NCBI GenBank assembly: GCA_002049495.1
Contig: LLYS01000003.1
Location: 124,001 to 188,000, forward strand
Source of the DNA: Epsilonproteobacteria bacterium tcs-49
GTDB taxonomy: Bacteria; Campylobacterota; Campylobacteria; Campylobacterales; Sulfurovaceae
Length of the DNA stretch: 64,000 nt
Direction of reading: 5' to 3'
The position numbers and the translations under genes were made by a program. Shown piece by piece: positions 27,764 to 35,865 of the stretch. Every line of letters starts with the position of its first letter. Within the stretch, counting starts at the first letter, position 1. The notes under the pieces were generated by a model. It saw only the letters and a list, made by a program, of their open reading frames with translations, had not been told where the DNA came from and searched no databases.

Positions 27764-28477
27764 ATGGCTCTTTATGATAGAGACTATATGAAAAACAGCG
27801 CGCATACGATGCGCGGTGAACGTGCGGACAGCCGCAGCGAAAGCTCCATCGTTTCCTTTGTGAAACAGACCTACAAGCTTTTCGCCGCTTCAATGCTCGC
27901 AGGTGCGGCGGGTGCGTACGTCGGTATCCCCATGGCAAACGCCATCGCGGGAATCTACTGGTTTATCGCCATCCCCTGGATGCTTTTCGGGATGTTCGGT
28001 ATCCGTATGGTACGCCACAAGCCCGGTATCAACCTGATCGCACTTTTTGCGTTTACTTTTGTAGGCGGCTTGATCATCTCCCCGCTACTGAGTATGTTTT
28101 TGGCAACCGAAGGCGGCGGCGCGCTCATCGGCAACGCGTTTTTGATGACGGCGGTGCTTTTCGGCGGCCTTAGCTTCTTTGCCATCAACACCACCAAGGA
28201 TTTCTCCAGCTGGGGAAAACCGCTTTTCTTCGCGTTTATCGTTTTGTTGGTCTTTTCACTGATCAACGCGTTCGTCCTGCAAAGCCCGATGATGCACATC
28301 GTGATCCAGGGGATCTTTTTGCTTGTCATCAGTGCGATGGTACTGTTTGATACGCAAAACATCATCAACGGCATGTTTGACAGCCCCGTAGAAGCGGCGC
28401 TGGTTCTGTATATCGACTTTTTCAACATGTTCGTCACGCTGCTGCAGCTTCTTGGAGTTTTCGGCAACGATGAGTAG
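27764..28477 (+). CDS. Bax inhibitor-1 family membrane protein
   Basis: Integral membrane protein of 237 aa with seven predicted TM helices. The N-terminal cytosolic segment has FVKQTYKLFAASMLAGAAG. The sequence IQGIFLLVISAMVLFDTQNII and the closing VEAALVLYIDFFNMFVTLLQLLG are characteristic of the Bax1-I/UPF0005 (YccA/YbhL) family. Eukaryotic and Bacillus members act as pH-sensitive calcium leak channels; bacterial YccA modulates FtsH. The role here is inferred only at family level. It is preceded by a recognisable promoter and leader hairpin. Confidence 0.9.
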   Translation: MALYDRDYMKNSAHTMRGERADSRSESSIVSFVKQTYKLFAASMLAGAAGAYVGIPMANAIAGIYWFIAIPWMLFGMFGIRMVRHKPGINLIALFAFTFVGGLIISPLLSMFLATEGGGALIGNAFLMTAVLFGGLSFFAINTTKDFSSWGKPLFFAFIVLLVFSLINAFVLQSPMMHIVIQGIFLLVISAMVLFDTQNIINGMFDSPVEAALVLYIDFFNMFVTLLQLLGVFGNDE

Positions 28478-28514
28478 TACCCGACCTTTGGCGGCTTCGC
28501 CAAAGGTTTTTCGT

Positions 28515-28886
28515 ATGATCGATGCCAATATCAACCGGCTCAAAGAGGGGATCCGGGTCGTTGAGGATATCTGCCGCTATCTGCATGACGACAAAGAAAC
28601 CGCTTACCGGCTCAAAGCGTTGCGCCACAAAGCAACCGTAACCGATTATCTTGACTTTTTACAACACCGCAACGCAAACGGCGATGTTTTAAAAGGCTCA
28701 ACGAAAAGCGAACAGTCGCGCAGCGATCTTGAGGGTGTCGTTTTGGCAAATATCAAAAGAGCCCAGGAAAGCGGCAGGGTTTTAGAAGAGACTTTCAAAC
28801 TGATCGATACACAGGAGAGTGAACGGTTCAAATCGATCCGCTACGAACTCTACGATATCGAAAAACAGCTCCTGATAAAGGGATAA
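28515..28886 (+). CDS. ThiD2-like domain protein (thiamine-phosphate synthase-associated)
   Basis: A 123-residue all-helical protein. The pattern IDANINRLKEGIRVVEDICRYL, LKALRHKATVTDYLDFLQHRN, and VLANIKRAQESGRVLEETFKL matches the domain found N-terminal to ThiE in Aquifex and cyanobacteria (ThiD2). Here it stands alone with no ThiE domain attached. ATG 28515 is preferred because AAAGG lies eight bases upstream; a start at 28470 would overlap the preceding gene. It is probably in the same operon as the Bax1-I gene and the following cyclase. A link to thiamine pyrimidine metabolism is inference. Confidence 0.65.
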   Translation: MIDANINRLKEGIRVVEDICRYLHDDKETAYRLKALRHKATVTDYLDFLQHRNANGDVLKGSTKSEQSRSDLEGVVLANIKRAQESGRVLEETFKLIDTQESERFKSIRYELYDIEKQLLIKG

Positions 28887-28890
28887 GCCC

Positions 28891-30432
28891 GTGCTTCGCC
28901 GGAACCTGGTTGTCACCGTTATCGCAGTGTTTTTTACCGTTACGTTCGCGGCTTCTTTCTATATCATCTACACCGAACGCAGCCTCGCCACAAAAACCTA
29001 TAAGCAGCACCGCCTTGAGGATCTTGAAGCCAAATACAGACTGATAATCGCCTCTTACATCAAAGTCGCCGATACGGTTTATACCACCTTGATCAACAGA
29101 CCCGAAATCCTTTCGCTCTACGCTTCGCTGCAAGGCGCCTCCGACCAGAAGCAAAACGCCGTACGCAAGCAACTCTACACCATGCTTAAAGATGAGTACA
29201 AAAAGCTGCAAGCGACGATGAACCTGCGCCAGCTGCACTTTCACCTGCCCGACAATCGCAGCTTTTTGCGTTTTCACCGTCCGGAAAAATACGGCGACGA
29301 CCTGACCTCCATCCGCGAATCGGTACGGTTGGCCAACAGTGAAAAACGCTTTGTTCAGGGCTTTGAGGAGGGGCGTATCTTCAACGGCTTCCGCTACGTC
29401 TATCCGCTGTTTTACAAGAAAAAACATATCGGCAGCGTGGAGACGAGCATCTCCTTTACCGCCATCAAGAACCTGCTCAACACCACCTTCTCCACCTACC
29501 ACGATTTCATTATCAAGCAGGGGGTGGTGCAAAATAAAGTGTTTCAAACCAAACGCTCCAACTACACCGGCAGCCTCTACTACGGCGGCTACATGGGAGA
29601 GCGTTACAACCGCGAAGAGCATACGGCGCTGGAGACTAAAAAGATCAAATGCCTCCAAAAAAGTTTGCAGCAGCGTGTAGCGCCCTATTTTGAAAAGATG
29701 GACTCTTTTATCCTTTCGCAGCAGTGCAAACTCGACGGCAACTACTATACGGCGACCTTTCTGTCGATCCACAACCTCAAAGGCCGGCACGTGGCCTACG
29801 TGGTCGCCATCGACCGGGACGATACCCTTTACCGCTTTGAGACCCAGTACCGCATCAAACTCTACGTACTGCTGACCATCTACGCGGTACTTTTGGCGGT
29901 GATCGGCCTTATCTACGTTCTCAAGCGCAACAAAGAGATCCAGAAACAGGTCCACACCGATTACCTGACCGGAGCGTACAACCGGCTGGGTTGCCAGCGG
30001 CAGCTGCAAAGCCATCTGCAAAGTTACCGTGAAACCAAAGAAGCCTTCTCCATCCTGATGCTCGATATCGACCACTTCAAAGACGTCAACGACAAATTCG
30101 GCCACCAGGTGGGGGATGTGGTGCTTAAGGAGTTGGTACAGGTCCTCAGCGACGTTACGCGCCATAGCGACCTGGTATGCAGATGGGGCGGGGAGGAGTT
30201 CATGGTGATCTTGCCAAACACCCTTTATAAAGATTTAGCGACCGTATCGAAAAATATTTTACAAAAGGTGCGCAATTACAGCTTTTCGCACATCGGGCAC
30301 ATGAGCATCAGTATCGGTTTTTCTCAAATCAAACCCTCCGACCACAGTACCGACGACCTGGTCAAACGCGCCGACAACGCCCTGTACCGCTCCAAGGAAA
30401 GCGGCAGGGATCAAGCCGGCGGAGAGCGTTAA
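28891..30432 (+). CDS. Membrane Cache-domain diguanylate cyclase
   Basis: Inner-membrane signalling protein of 513 aa. TM1 is near residues 5-25, then a dCache-like periplasmic sensor of about 290 residues (LRQLHFHLPDNRSFLRFHRPEKYG), TM2 near 325-345, and a GGDEF domain. The active site is CRWGGEEFMVILPN, with I-site RHSD upstream, so it should be an active, product-inhibited cyclase. The start is GTG, 4 bp after the preceding stop. The input ligand is unknown. RFHRPEKYGDDL resembles the FRxH-type segment of some periplasmic chemosensors. Confidence 0.88.
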   Translation: MLRRNLVVTVIAVFFTVTFAASFYIIYTERSLATKTYKQHRLEDLEAKYRLIIASYIKVADTVYTTLINRPEILSLYASLQGASDQKQNAVRKQLYTMLKDEYKKLQATMNLRQLHFHLPDNRSFLRFHRPEKYGDDLTSIRESVRLANSEKRFVQGFEEGRIFNGFRYVYPLFYKKKHIGSVETSISFTAIKNLLNTTFSTYHDFIIKQGVVQNKVFQTKRSNYTGSLYYGGYMGERYNREEHTALETKKIKCLQKSLQQRVAPYFEKMDSFILSQQCKLDGNYYTATFLSIHNLKGRHVAYVVAIDRDDTLYRFETQYRIKLYVLLTIYAVLLAVIGLIYVLKRNKEIQKQVHTDYLTGAYNRLGCQRQLQSHLQSYRETKEAFSILMLDIDHFKDVNDKFGHQVGDVVLKELVQVLSDVTRHSDLVCRWGGEEFMVILPNTLYKDLATVSKNILQKVRNYSFSHIGHMSISIGFSQIKPSDHSTDDLVKRADNALYRSKESGRDQAGGER

Positions 30433-30436
30433 GCCC

Positions 30437-30961
30437 CTAGCCCAGCTTCGCGTCCTTGACCGCTTCGAGTACCTTGTCGTAATCGGGTTCCTCGGTCACC
30501 TCATCAACGATCTGCTTATAGGTCACGATCCCCTCTTCGTTGATCACGAACACGCTTCGCGCGAGCATTCCGTTCAAGGGCCCTTCAGACATCAAGACGC
30601 CGTAGCTTTTACCAAACTCCTTATCCACGTAATCCGACGCCGCCGTGACGTTTTCTATCCCCTCAAGCGAACAGAAACGCTTTGAAGCAAAGGGCAGGTC
30701 CATGGAGATAACCGTCGTCTCCACGATATCAAGGTCGGTGATGCGCAGGTTAAACTCTCTGGTTTCCTTGGCACATACCTCCGTATCCAGCGAGGGAACG
30801 ACCACGAACAGTTGGACCTTGTTCGCGCTGCCGCCCACTTTGACATCTTCGAGATCGCTGTTGATAACCGTTACCTCCGGGGCTTTATCGCCCACGCTGA
30901 TCAAATCCCCCGTCAATGCGATCTCGTTTCCCTTTAAATGGGTAATCTCGTTTGTTTCCAT
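30437..30961 (-). CDS. tpx: Thiol peroxidase, peroxiredoxin family
   Basis: Atypical 2-Cys peroxiredoxin that reduces hydroperoxides with thioredoxin. The peroxidatic cysteine is in PSLDTEVCAKETREFN near residue 60, and the resolving cysteine is in KRFCSLEGIENV near 95, the spacing seen in Tpx. The closing ARSVFVINEEGIVTYKQIV is also typical. Length (174 aa) is close to standard. It lies tail to tail with the preceding cyclase gene, 4 bp apart. Confidence 0.94.
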   Translation of the reverse strand: METNEITHLKGNEIALTGDLISVGDKAPEVTVINSDLEDVKVGGSANKVQLFVVVPSLDTEVCAKETREFNLRITDLDIVETTVISMDLPFASKRFCSLEGIENVTAASDYVDKEFGKSYGVLMSEGPLNGMLARSVFVINEEGIVTYKQIVDEVTEEPDYDKVLEAVKDAKLG

Positions 30962-31006
30962 AACTCTCCTTTATTAGACTTTCCTGCTATTATACAGCAC
31001 GCGGCG

Positions 31007-33361
31007 CTAAAAGCGGATATTTTTCGAAGGCTTGCCGTGATAAAATCCCTGGGAGTACTCAATACTTAACAACTCGATCTGCTTTTGCACGCTTTCACTG
31101 GAGACAAATTCGGCGATACACTGGATGCCGTTTTTCTTGGCGAAGGCGACGATCGTTTCCACCACCGAGCGTTTATGGGGATCGTTGTCGATATCTTTGA
31201 TCAGCGAACCGTCGATCTTGAGGTAGTTGGTGCGGATTGAGATCAGATAACTGAAATTGGAATACCCGCTGCCGAAATCGTCGATAGCGATCTTGGCCCC
31301 GAACTTTTTGATCTCGTCGATAAACGCGTCGATCTTGGCCCGGTGAAAGGCATCGATCTCTTCGGATTCCACCAGTTCCAAAATAACCCGCTCGGGATTG
31401 GGGTAGTTTTGAAGTTTTTGCAGGATATGCGCCGACGTTTCCCGTGAAACCACATCCTCTACGGTCAGGTTGATGGAGAATTCGATCTCGGGATTTTGGG
31501 AGAACGCGGCAAAACTTTTATCCACGACTATCCGGGTGAGTTTAAGATACTGCTTGGTCTTTTTGGCGATATCGAGAAATTTAAAGGGGGAGATCACTTC
31601 CCCCTCTTTATCGATCATACGGATCAAAGATTCATATTTGTTCACACGCTGCTCGCGGTTGTCGTAGATCGGCTGGAAAAACACCTCTATGCGATCCTCC
31701 TTGATCGCGCTTTCGATCATCGCCGCCCAGTAGATATTGTTTTCATACTCCTTCTCTATCTGCAGATCCTGGGTATAGACCAGATAGTTCAACCGCTCCC
31801 TTTTCGCCCGCTTGAGGGCGATACTGGCTTGACTGACGCGGTTCCCGCCATCCATGGCGATCCCGGCGGTAATATGGATGAAGATATCGGCAAGCGTAGG
31901 AACCTGCAGGGGCTGTTCCTCCACGTAGCGGGTAAACTCCCGGACCCGTTTTTCAAAATATTTCTCCTCCTCGTCATTGTTGACAATCACCGCAAACTCG
32001 TCGGCGTAGGTACGGTAGTAGGTGTATTCGGTCAGAGGGAAATAGTGTTTGATCAGTTTGGCAAAGTGTTTGAGGATTTTATCGCCGATATCGTAGCCGT
32101 AGAGTTCGTTCTTCTCTTTAAAATCGTCGATATTGAGGATACACACCCCGTAGCAATCCTCCTGCTTCGCATCCTGAATCAGCTTGTTTCTATTGTAAAA
32201 GTTTGTCAAGTCGTCGTAAAAAGCAACGGTTTCGAGCTTTTTTTGGCGCCGTACGATCTCCAGGGACATGAGATTGATGGTTTTGTCCAGCCGGGTCATC
32301 TCATCGTCGTTTTGTCCTATCTTGCTTTTTTTCCTGCTGAATTCAAAGCTGCCCGAAGTGACGTTTTTGACCTTTTGCATCAAATACTCCAGCCGGCGCA
32401 TCACTTCATGCTTTAAAAACCAAAAAGCCGCGGGCAGGATGATGACCACGATCAGCAGCGAACTGGCCAGAGAAAAGGTTTTGGCTTCTTGCAGCAGCTG
32501 CATCTGATGCTTCCTGTCGATGATATAGCGGTACGTGACCTTATGCCCGGCCAGCTGCTCGTTTTTCTCCTCCACGACGTATTTGTCGTTTTCATAGATA
32601 CGGCGCTCGCCCGGCTGCTCCTCCCAGGGCAGCATCGTCGCCAAATCCAGCTTGGGGAGCAACCCGACATAGAATTTGCCGTCGATATAGATGTTTGCCG
32701 CGAAATTTCCGTGTTCAGCCATCAAAGTGATCAACTCATTGCCCACCTTCTGGTACAGTTTGAGCGTACCCACGAACTGCTCCTGGTCGGACCGGTTATC
32801 GATGATGTTGGCGTGATACACCACAAACAGTTCGCCCTCTCTCACCTCTTTAAACGCCCTGCTTTTGGAGCGCTCGATCTGTAGCGGGAGAAACCGCTCA
32901 GGCTCGGAAAAAGTGCTTTGCAGCCGGGGTTCCCCCTGCTCGTAAGTCACGTAACCGCTGGTCTCGCTATCGAAAAACGCGACCTTGTAGCCATATTTGT
33001 CATACACCGCTCCGTGATCGATAGCGGTGTGGTTTGTCGCGGCGAGGTAGCGGCCCAGCTTCTCCTTGACTTCGTCAAAAAGTGCGGGTTGGTAGTTTTG
33101 TTTATCTTCGTAGTTGTTGATCAGGTTCAGCCGGCTTAGCACCATCTCGTTACTGCCGACGAAGTAAGCCTGCTGTCGTAAGTTTTTGCCGATTCTTTCC
33201 AACTCCTGGCGCATCATATAATCGATATGCAGTAACTCTTTTTTCGTATTGAGCCGGTGGGTCTTTTCGATAACGAAGTGATCGATCAGAAACCAGTTGG
33301 CAAATACCGCAAAGGTTATGGTGAATAAAAAAATCGACAAAAGCTTTTTGGAAAGATTCAT
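31007..33361 (-). CDS. Membrane GGDEF-EAL protein, probable c-di-GMP phosphodiesterase
   Basis: 784 aa. TM1 at residues 8-28 and TM2 near 300-320 flank a large Cache-like periplasmic domain. HAMP-like and GGDEF segments follow; the cyclase site is altered to YRTYADEFAVIV without GG, so it is probably inactive. The EAL domain keeps ESL, SINLTVEDV, LELVESEE, AIDDFGSGYSNF, LKIDGSLIKDI, IAEF and YSQGFYHGKP, so phosphodiesterase activity is expected. Its EAL half closely resembles that of the protein at 17201-19585, suggesting paralogy. It is transcribed after the small gene at 33403-33624 with a gap of about 40 bp. Confidence 0.87.
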   Translation of the reverse strand: MNLSKKLLSIFLFTITFAVFANWFLIDHFVIEKTHRLNTKKELLHIDYMMRQELERIGKNLRQQAYFVGSNEMVLSRLNLINNYEDKQNYQPALFDEVKEKLGRYLAATNHTAIDHGAVYDKYGYKVAFFDSETSGYVTYEQGEPRLQSTFSEPERFLPLQIERSKSRAFKEVREGELFVVYHANIIDNRSDQEQFVGTLKLYQKVGNELITLMAEHGNFAANIYIDGKFYVGLLPKLDLATMLPWEEQPGERRIYENDKYVVEEKNEQLAGHKVTYRYIIDRKHQMQLLQEAKTFSLASSLLIVVIILPAAFWFLKHEVMRRLEYLMQKVKNVTSGSFEFSRKKSKIGQNDDEMTRLDKTINLMSLEIVRRQKKLETVAFYDDLTNFYNRNKLIQDAKQEDCYGVCILNIDDFKEKNELYGYDIGDKILKHFAKLIKHYFPLTEYTYYRTYADEFAVIVNNDEEEKYFEKRVREFTRYVEEQPLQVPTLADIFIHITAGIAMDGGNRVSQASIALKRAKRERLNYLVYTQDLQIEKEYENNIYWAAMIESAIKEDRIEVFFQPIYDNREQRVNKYESLIRMIDKEGEVISPFKFLDIAKKTKQYLKLTRIVVDKSFAAFSQNPEIEFSINLTVEDVVSRETSAHILQKLQNYPNPERVILELVESEEIDAFHRAKIDAFIDEIKKFGAKIAIDDFGSGYSNFSYLISIRTNYLKIDGSLIKDIDNDPHKRSVVETIVAFAKKNGIQCIAEFVSSESVQKQIELLSIEYSQGFYHGKPSKNIRF

Positions 33362-33402
33362 GGGTCTCCTTCAGCCGGAGGGGTTCCCCGGCCGGCGCAG
33401 GG

Positions 33403-33624
33403 CTACTTTTTCGCTTTTGCTTCCTGCAGCGCTTCGATCACCGCATCGATATTCTCATAGGGGATATGGGCTTTCCATTCCACATCTTCCCCGTTTAGCG
33501 CGATGCCCACGCTGACGACGTCGTTGCTGCCGGGACCGTAGGGTTCGGTAACGTCGGCGATGGAGATCACCCCCTTGTTCGTTCCCGCTAAATCTATCTT
33601 TTTCAGCTCCGTTGTTGTTGACAT
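33403..33624 (-). CDS. Small conserved hypothetical protein (73 aa)
   Basis: Acidic 73-residue protein without cysteines, signal peptide or TM segment. The sequence (ISIADVTEPYGPGSNDVVSVGIALNGEDVEW, then an amphipathic C-terminal helix ending EALQEAKAKK) suggests a small beta-rich fold with one helix. I do not recognise the family. It is followed by the GGDEF-EAL gene on the same strand and diverges from the PAS/MCP pair. Confidence 0.6.
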   Translation of the reverse strand: MSTTTELKKIDLAGTNKGVISIADVTEPYGPGSNDVVSVGIALNGEDVEWKAHIPYENIDAVIEALQEAKAKK

Positions 33625-33762
33625 TATGGCTCCTTGTGAAATTGGTTATTGCCCTGATTATAACCTATTTTTCCCTTAGCTTCACTTGCCGGTCACGCTA
33701 TTGTCACTATTTTTGCGCTATTACATATATTGCTTATAATTCTTATAATCTCTTTAGGATAT

Positions 33763-33791
33763 AAAGTAATTTTATCGATCTATATTACTTT
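33763..33791. promoter_or_regulatory. Inverted repeat in an AT-rich divergent promoter region
   Basis: AAAGTAAT and ATTACTTT form a perfect 8-bp inverted repeat with a 13-bp spacer. It lies downstream of two tandem TATAAT-like boxes (near 33735 and 33745) and about 80 bp upstream of the PAS gene. It could be an operator for the PAS/chemoreceptor pair. Confidence 0.35.
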
Positions 33792-33870
33792 GCTTTTGCA
33801 TTTGCTATACTTTTGCTATGAATAGGGGTTGATGGGGTCTATTCGTAAAATTGAAGCAAAGGGGTCTTTC

Positions 33871-34380
33871 GTGTCACAACAAACCGTAGAAAAAGTACTG
33901 CAAGCGGACAAACTCGTAATCTCAAAAACGGACACGAAGGGCAAAATCACCTACGGCAACCGCTACTTCACCCAGCTTTCGGGCTACTCGACTGCGGAAT
34001 ACATGCACAAGCCCCACAACATTATCCGACATCCCGATATGCCAAAAGCGGTCTTTAAACTGCTGTGGCAAACCCTCCAAAGCGGCAAGGAGATCCACGC
34101 TTATGTCAAAAACCGCGCCAAAGACGGCAGCTTTTACTGGGTTTTTGCCAACGTCACCCCCTCCTACGATGCCCACGGCAAGATCGTCGGTTTCTACTCG
34201 GTCCGGCGCAAACCCCATCCTAAAGCGATCGAAACGATCGAAGGGATCTATAAGCAGCTGCTTTCCGCCGAAGCCGCCGGCGGCGTAGATGCCGGTGTCA
34301 AGCGCTTAGGGGAGCTGCTCAAAGAGCTCGGCAGCAGTTACGAAGATTTTATATTAGCACTTCACGATACCCATAAATGA
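33871..34380 (+). CDS. Aer/CetB-like PAS-domain protein
   Basis: Soluble single-PAS protein of 169 aa. The motif pattern ([73 protein letters not shown]) is that of the FAD-binding PAS domain of Aer and Campylobacter CetB. It therefore probably reports redox state for energy taxis. GTG 33871 is preferred because AAAGGGG lies seven bases upstream; the ORF-track start at 33829 has poor SD spacing. A chemoreceptor without a sensor domain follows after 19 bp, matching a bipartite CetB-CetA arrangement. Confidence 0.75.
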   Translation: MSQQTVEKVLQADKLVISKTDTKGKITYGNRYFTQLSGYSTAEYMHKPHNIIRHPDMPKAVFKLLWQTLQSGKEIHAYVKNRAKDGSFYWVFANVTPSYDAHGKIVGFYSVRRKPHPKAIETIEGIYKQLLSAEAAGGVDAGVKRLGELLKELGSSYEDFILALHDTHK

Positions 34381-34399
34381 TCAATCTAAAGGAGTTTTT

Positions 34400-35722
34400 T
34401 TGAAAAACATATCGTCACTCAATGCGGTGGTGTTTCTTTCCTACGCTTCCGTTTTCGCCGCCGTTATCGTCTTTATCGGCCTCTCCATGGCTTGCGATTT
34501 TTCCATCTTTACGCTGTTGCCCTCGCTGATTTTCGGCGGGCTTTCCATCGCCCAGGTGGTGCATGTGCGCACCGTACAGAAGGATTTGACAACCGCCGAA
34601 CACGTGATGACCGACGTCGCCGCGGGCAATATGGAGCTGCGCCTGGAAAACGGCAAAAGCGGCGGCCGCGTGGAGAATCTCTTTTTAGAGATCAACAGCT
34701 TTTTAAACCAGGTAGAAACCTTTAACAAGGAGGTCAAGGCGACCTTTGATTACGTCAGCCGCTCCAAATTCAACCGCAAAATCCACCTCGAGGGGCTCAA
34801 TCCCACCTTTAAAATGTATGGGGAGGAGATCAATGAAACCATCGAAATGATGAAAGCCGACCACCGCCAAAAGCAGCACTCGGAGCTTAATTCCGACTTG
34901 AGCAACCTCAGCCAGAGTGCCGGGGGGATGAACGTGGTGCGGGACAGTCTGGCCAAAAACGTCGAAGCGCTGAAGATAATCCATGATAAAACCTACGAAA
35001 CGGCGGATATTTCCCAGGAAAATATCGAAGCGATGGATACGGTGATGGAACAGATCAACGACCTGATCCAGCAGATCGTTGAAAACAACGAATCGGTCCA
35101 CCGCCTTTCCGATCAAACCGAAGAGATCACCAGCGTCATCGCCATGATCAAAGATATCGCCGAACAGACCAATCTGCTCGCCCTCAACGCCGCCATCGAA
35201 GCCGCCCGCGCCGGAGAACACGGCAGAGGCTTCGCCGTCGTGGCCGATGAGGTACGAAAGCTCGCCGAACGCACCCAGAAAGCCACCGGAGAGATCGACG
35301 TGATCATCAACACCTTCCGCCAAGAGACCACCGATATCCACGCTAAATCGCAGGATATGACCAGCCGCGCCGAAGAATCCAACCAGGGCTTGACCCGCTT
35401 CAGCGATGCGATGCACCGCTTAAACGACAACGCTACTGAGATGGTCAACTCCATCGAAAACGTGGAAAACTCCACCTTCATCACCCTGGTCAAGATCGAT
35501 CACGTGGTCTTTAAATCCAACGCCTACTCCTCTATCTTCCTAGGGGAGCAGCAGGCAAAATTCGGCAACCACCACCAGTGCCGCATGGGGCAGTGGTACG
35601 ACGGTGCCGGGAAGGAGCGCTTTGGGCATATGAAGGAGTTCAAAGCCCTTGACGCGCCCCATGAAACGGTGCATAAAAACGTCCTTGAAAGCATGGAGTG
35701 TTTGGAAAAGAGGAGATTTTAA
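34400..35722 (+). CDS. CetA-like chemoreceptor with C-terminal CZB domain (C-terminus frameshifted)
   Basis: Methyl-accepting protein with two adjacent N-terminal TM helices and no real periplasmic domain. The MCP domain includes the tip [21 protein letters not shown]. The zinc-binding CZB domain has [19 protein letters not shown] and HETVHKNV, giving the His-Cys-His ligands. The start is TTG behind a strong AAAGGAG. The ORF stops at 35722, but one extra A in the A4 run at 35706-35709 would restore [19 protein letters not shown] and end at 35805. That gives a normal CZB tail, so the stop is probably an artefact or a recent mutation. Paired with the PAS protein, it suggests energy taxis. Confidence 0.85.
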   Translation: MKNISSLNAVVFLSYASVFAAVIVFIGLSMACDFSIFTLLPSLIFGGLSIAQVVHVRTVQKDLTTAEHVMTDVAAGNMELRLENGKSGGRVENLFLEINSFLNQVETFNKEVKATFDYVSRSKFNRKIHLEGLNPTFKMYGEEINETIEMMKADHRQKQHSELNSDLSNLSQSAGGMNVVRDSLAKNVEALKIIHDKTYETADISQENIEAMDTVMEQINDLIQQIVENNESVHRLSDQTEEITSVIAMIKDIAEQTNLLALNAAIEAARAGEHGRGFAVVADEVRKLAERTQKATGEIDVIINTFRQETTDIHAKSQDMTSRAEESNQGLTRFSDAMHRLNDNATEMVNSIENVENSTFITLVKIDHVVFKSNAYSSIFLGEQQAKFGNHHQCRMGQWYDGAGKERFGHMKEFKALDAPHETVHKNVLESMECLEKRRF

Positions 35723-35865
35723 ACAATTTCAAAGCGGTGGAAAAAGCCAGCGAAACGCTATTTGAAAGAATGGATAAAATGCTGGAAAATTATAAAAGAG
35801 CGTAACAAGCGCTACGGGCACACCCGGTGCCCGCAACTTCACAGCTCTTGACAAAAAGTGTCAAG

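Noticed and set aside
28828-30165. 445-aa ORF on the minus strand
   Set aside because: Antisense to the Cache diguanylate cyclase, whose GGEEF and I-site confirm the plus strand.
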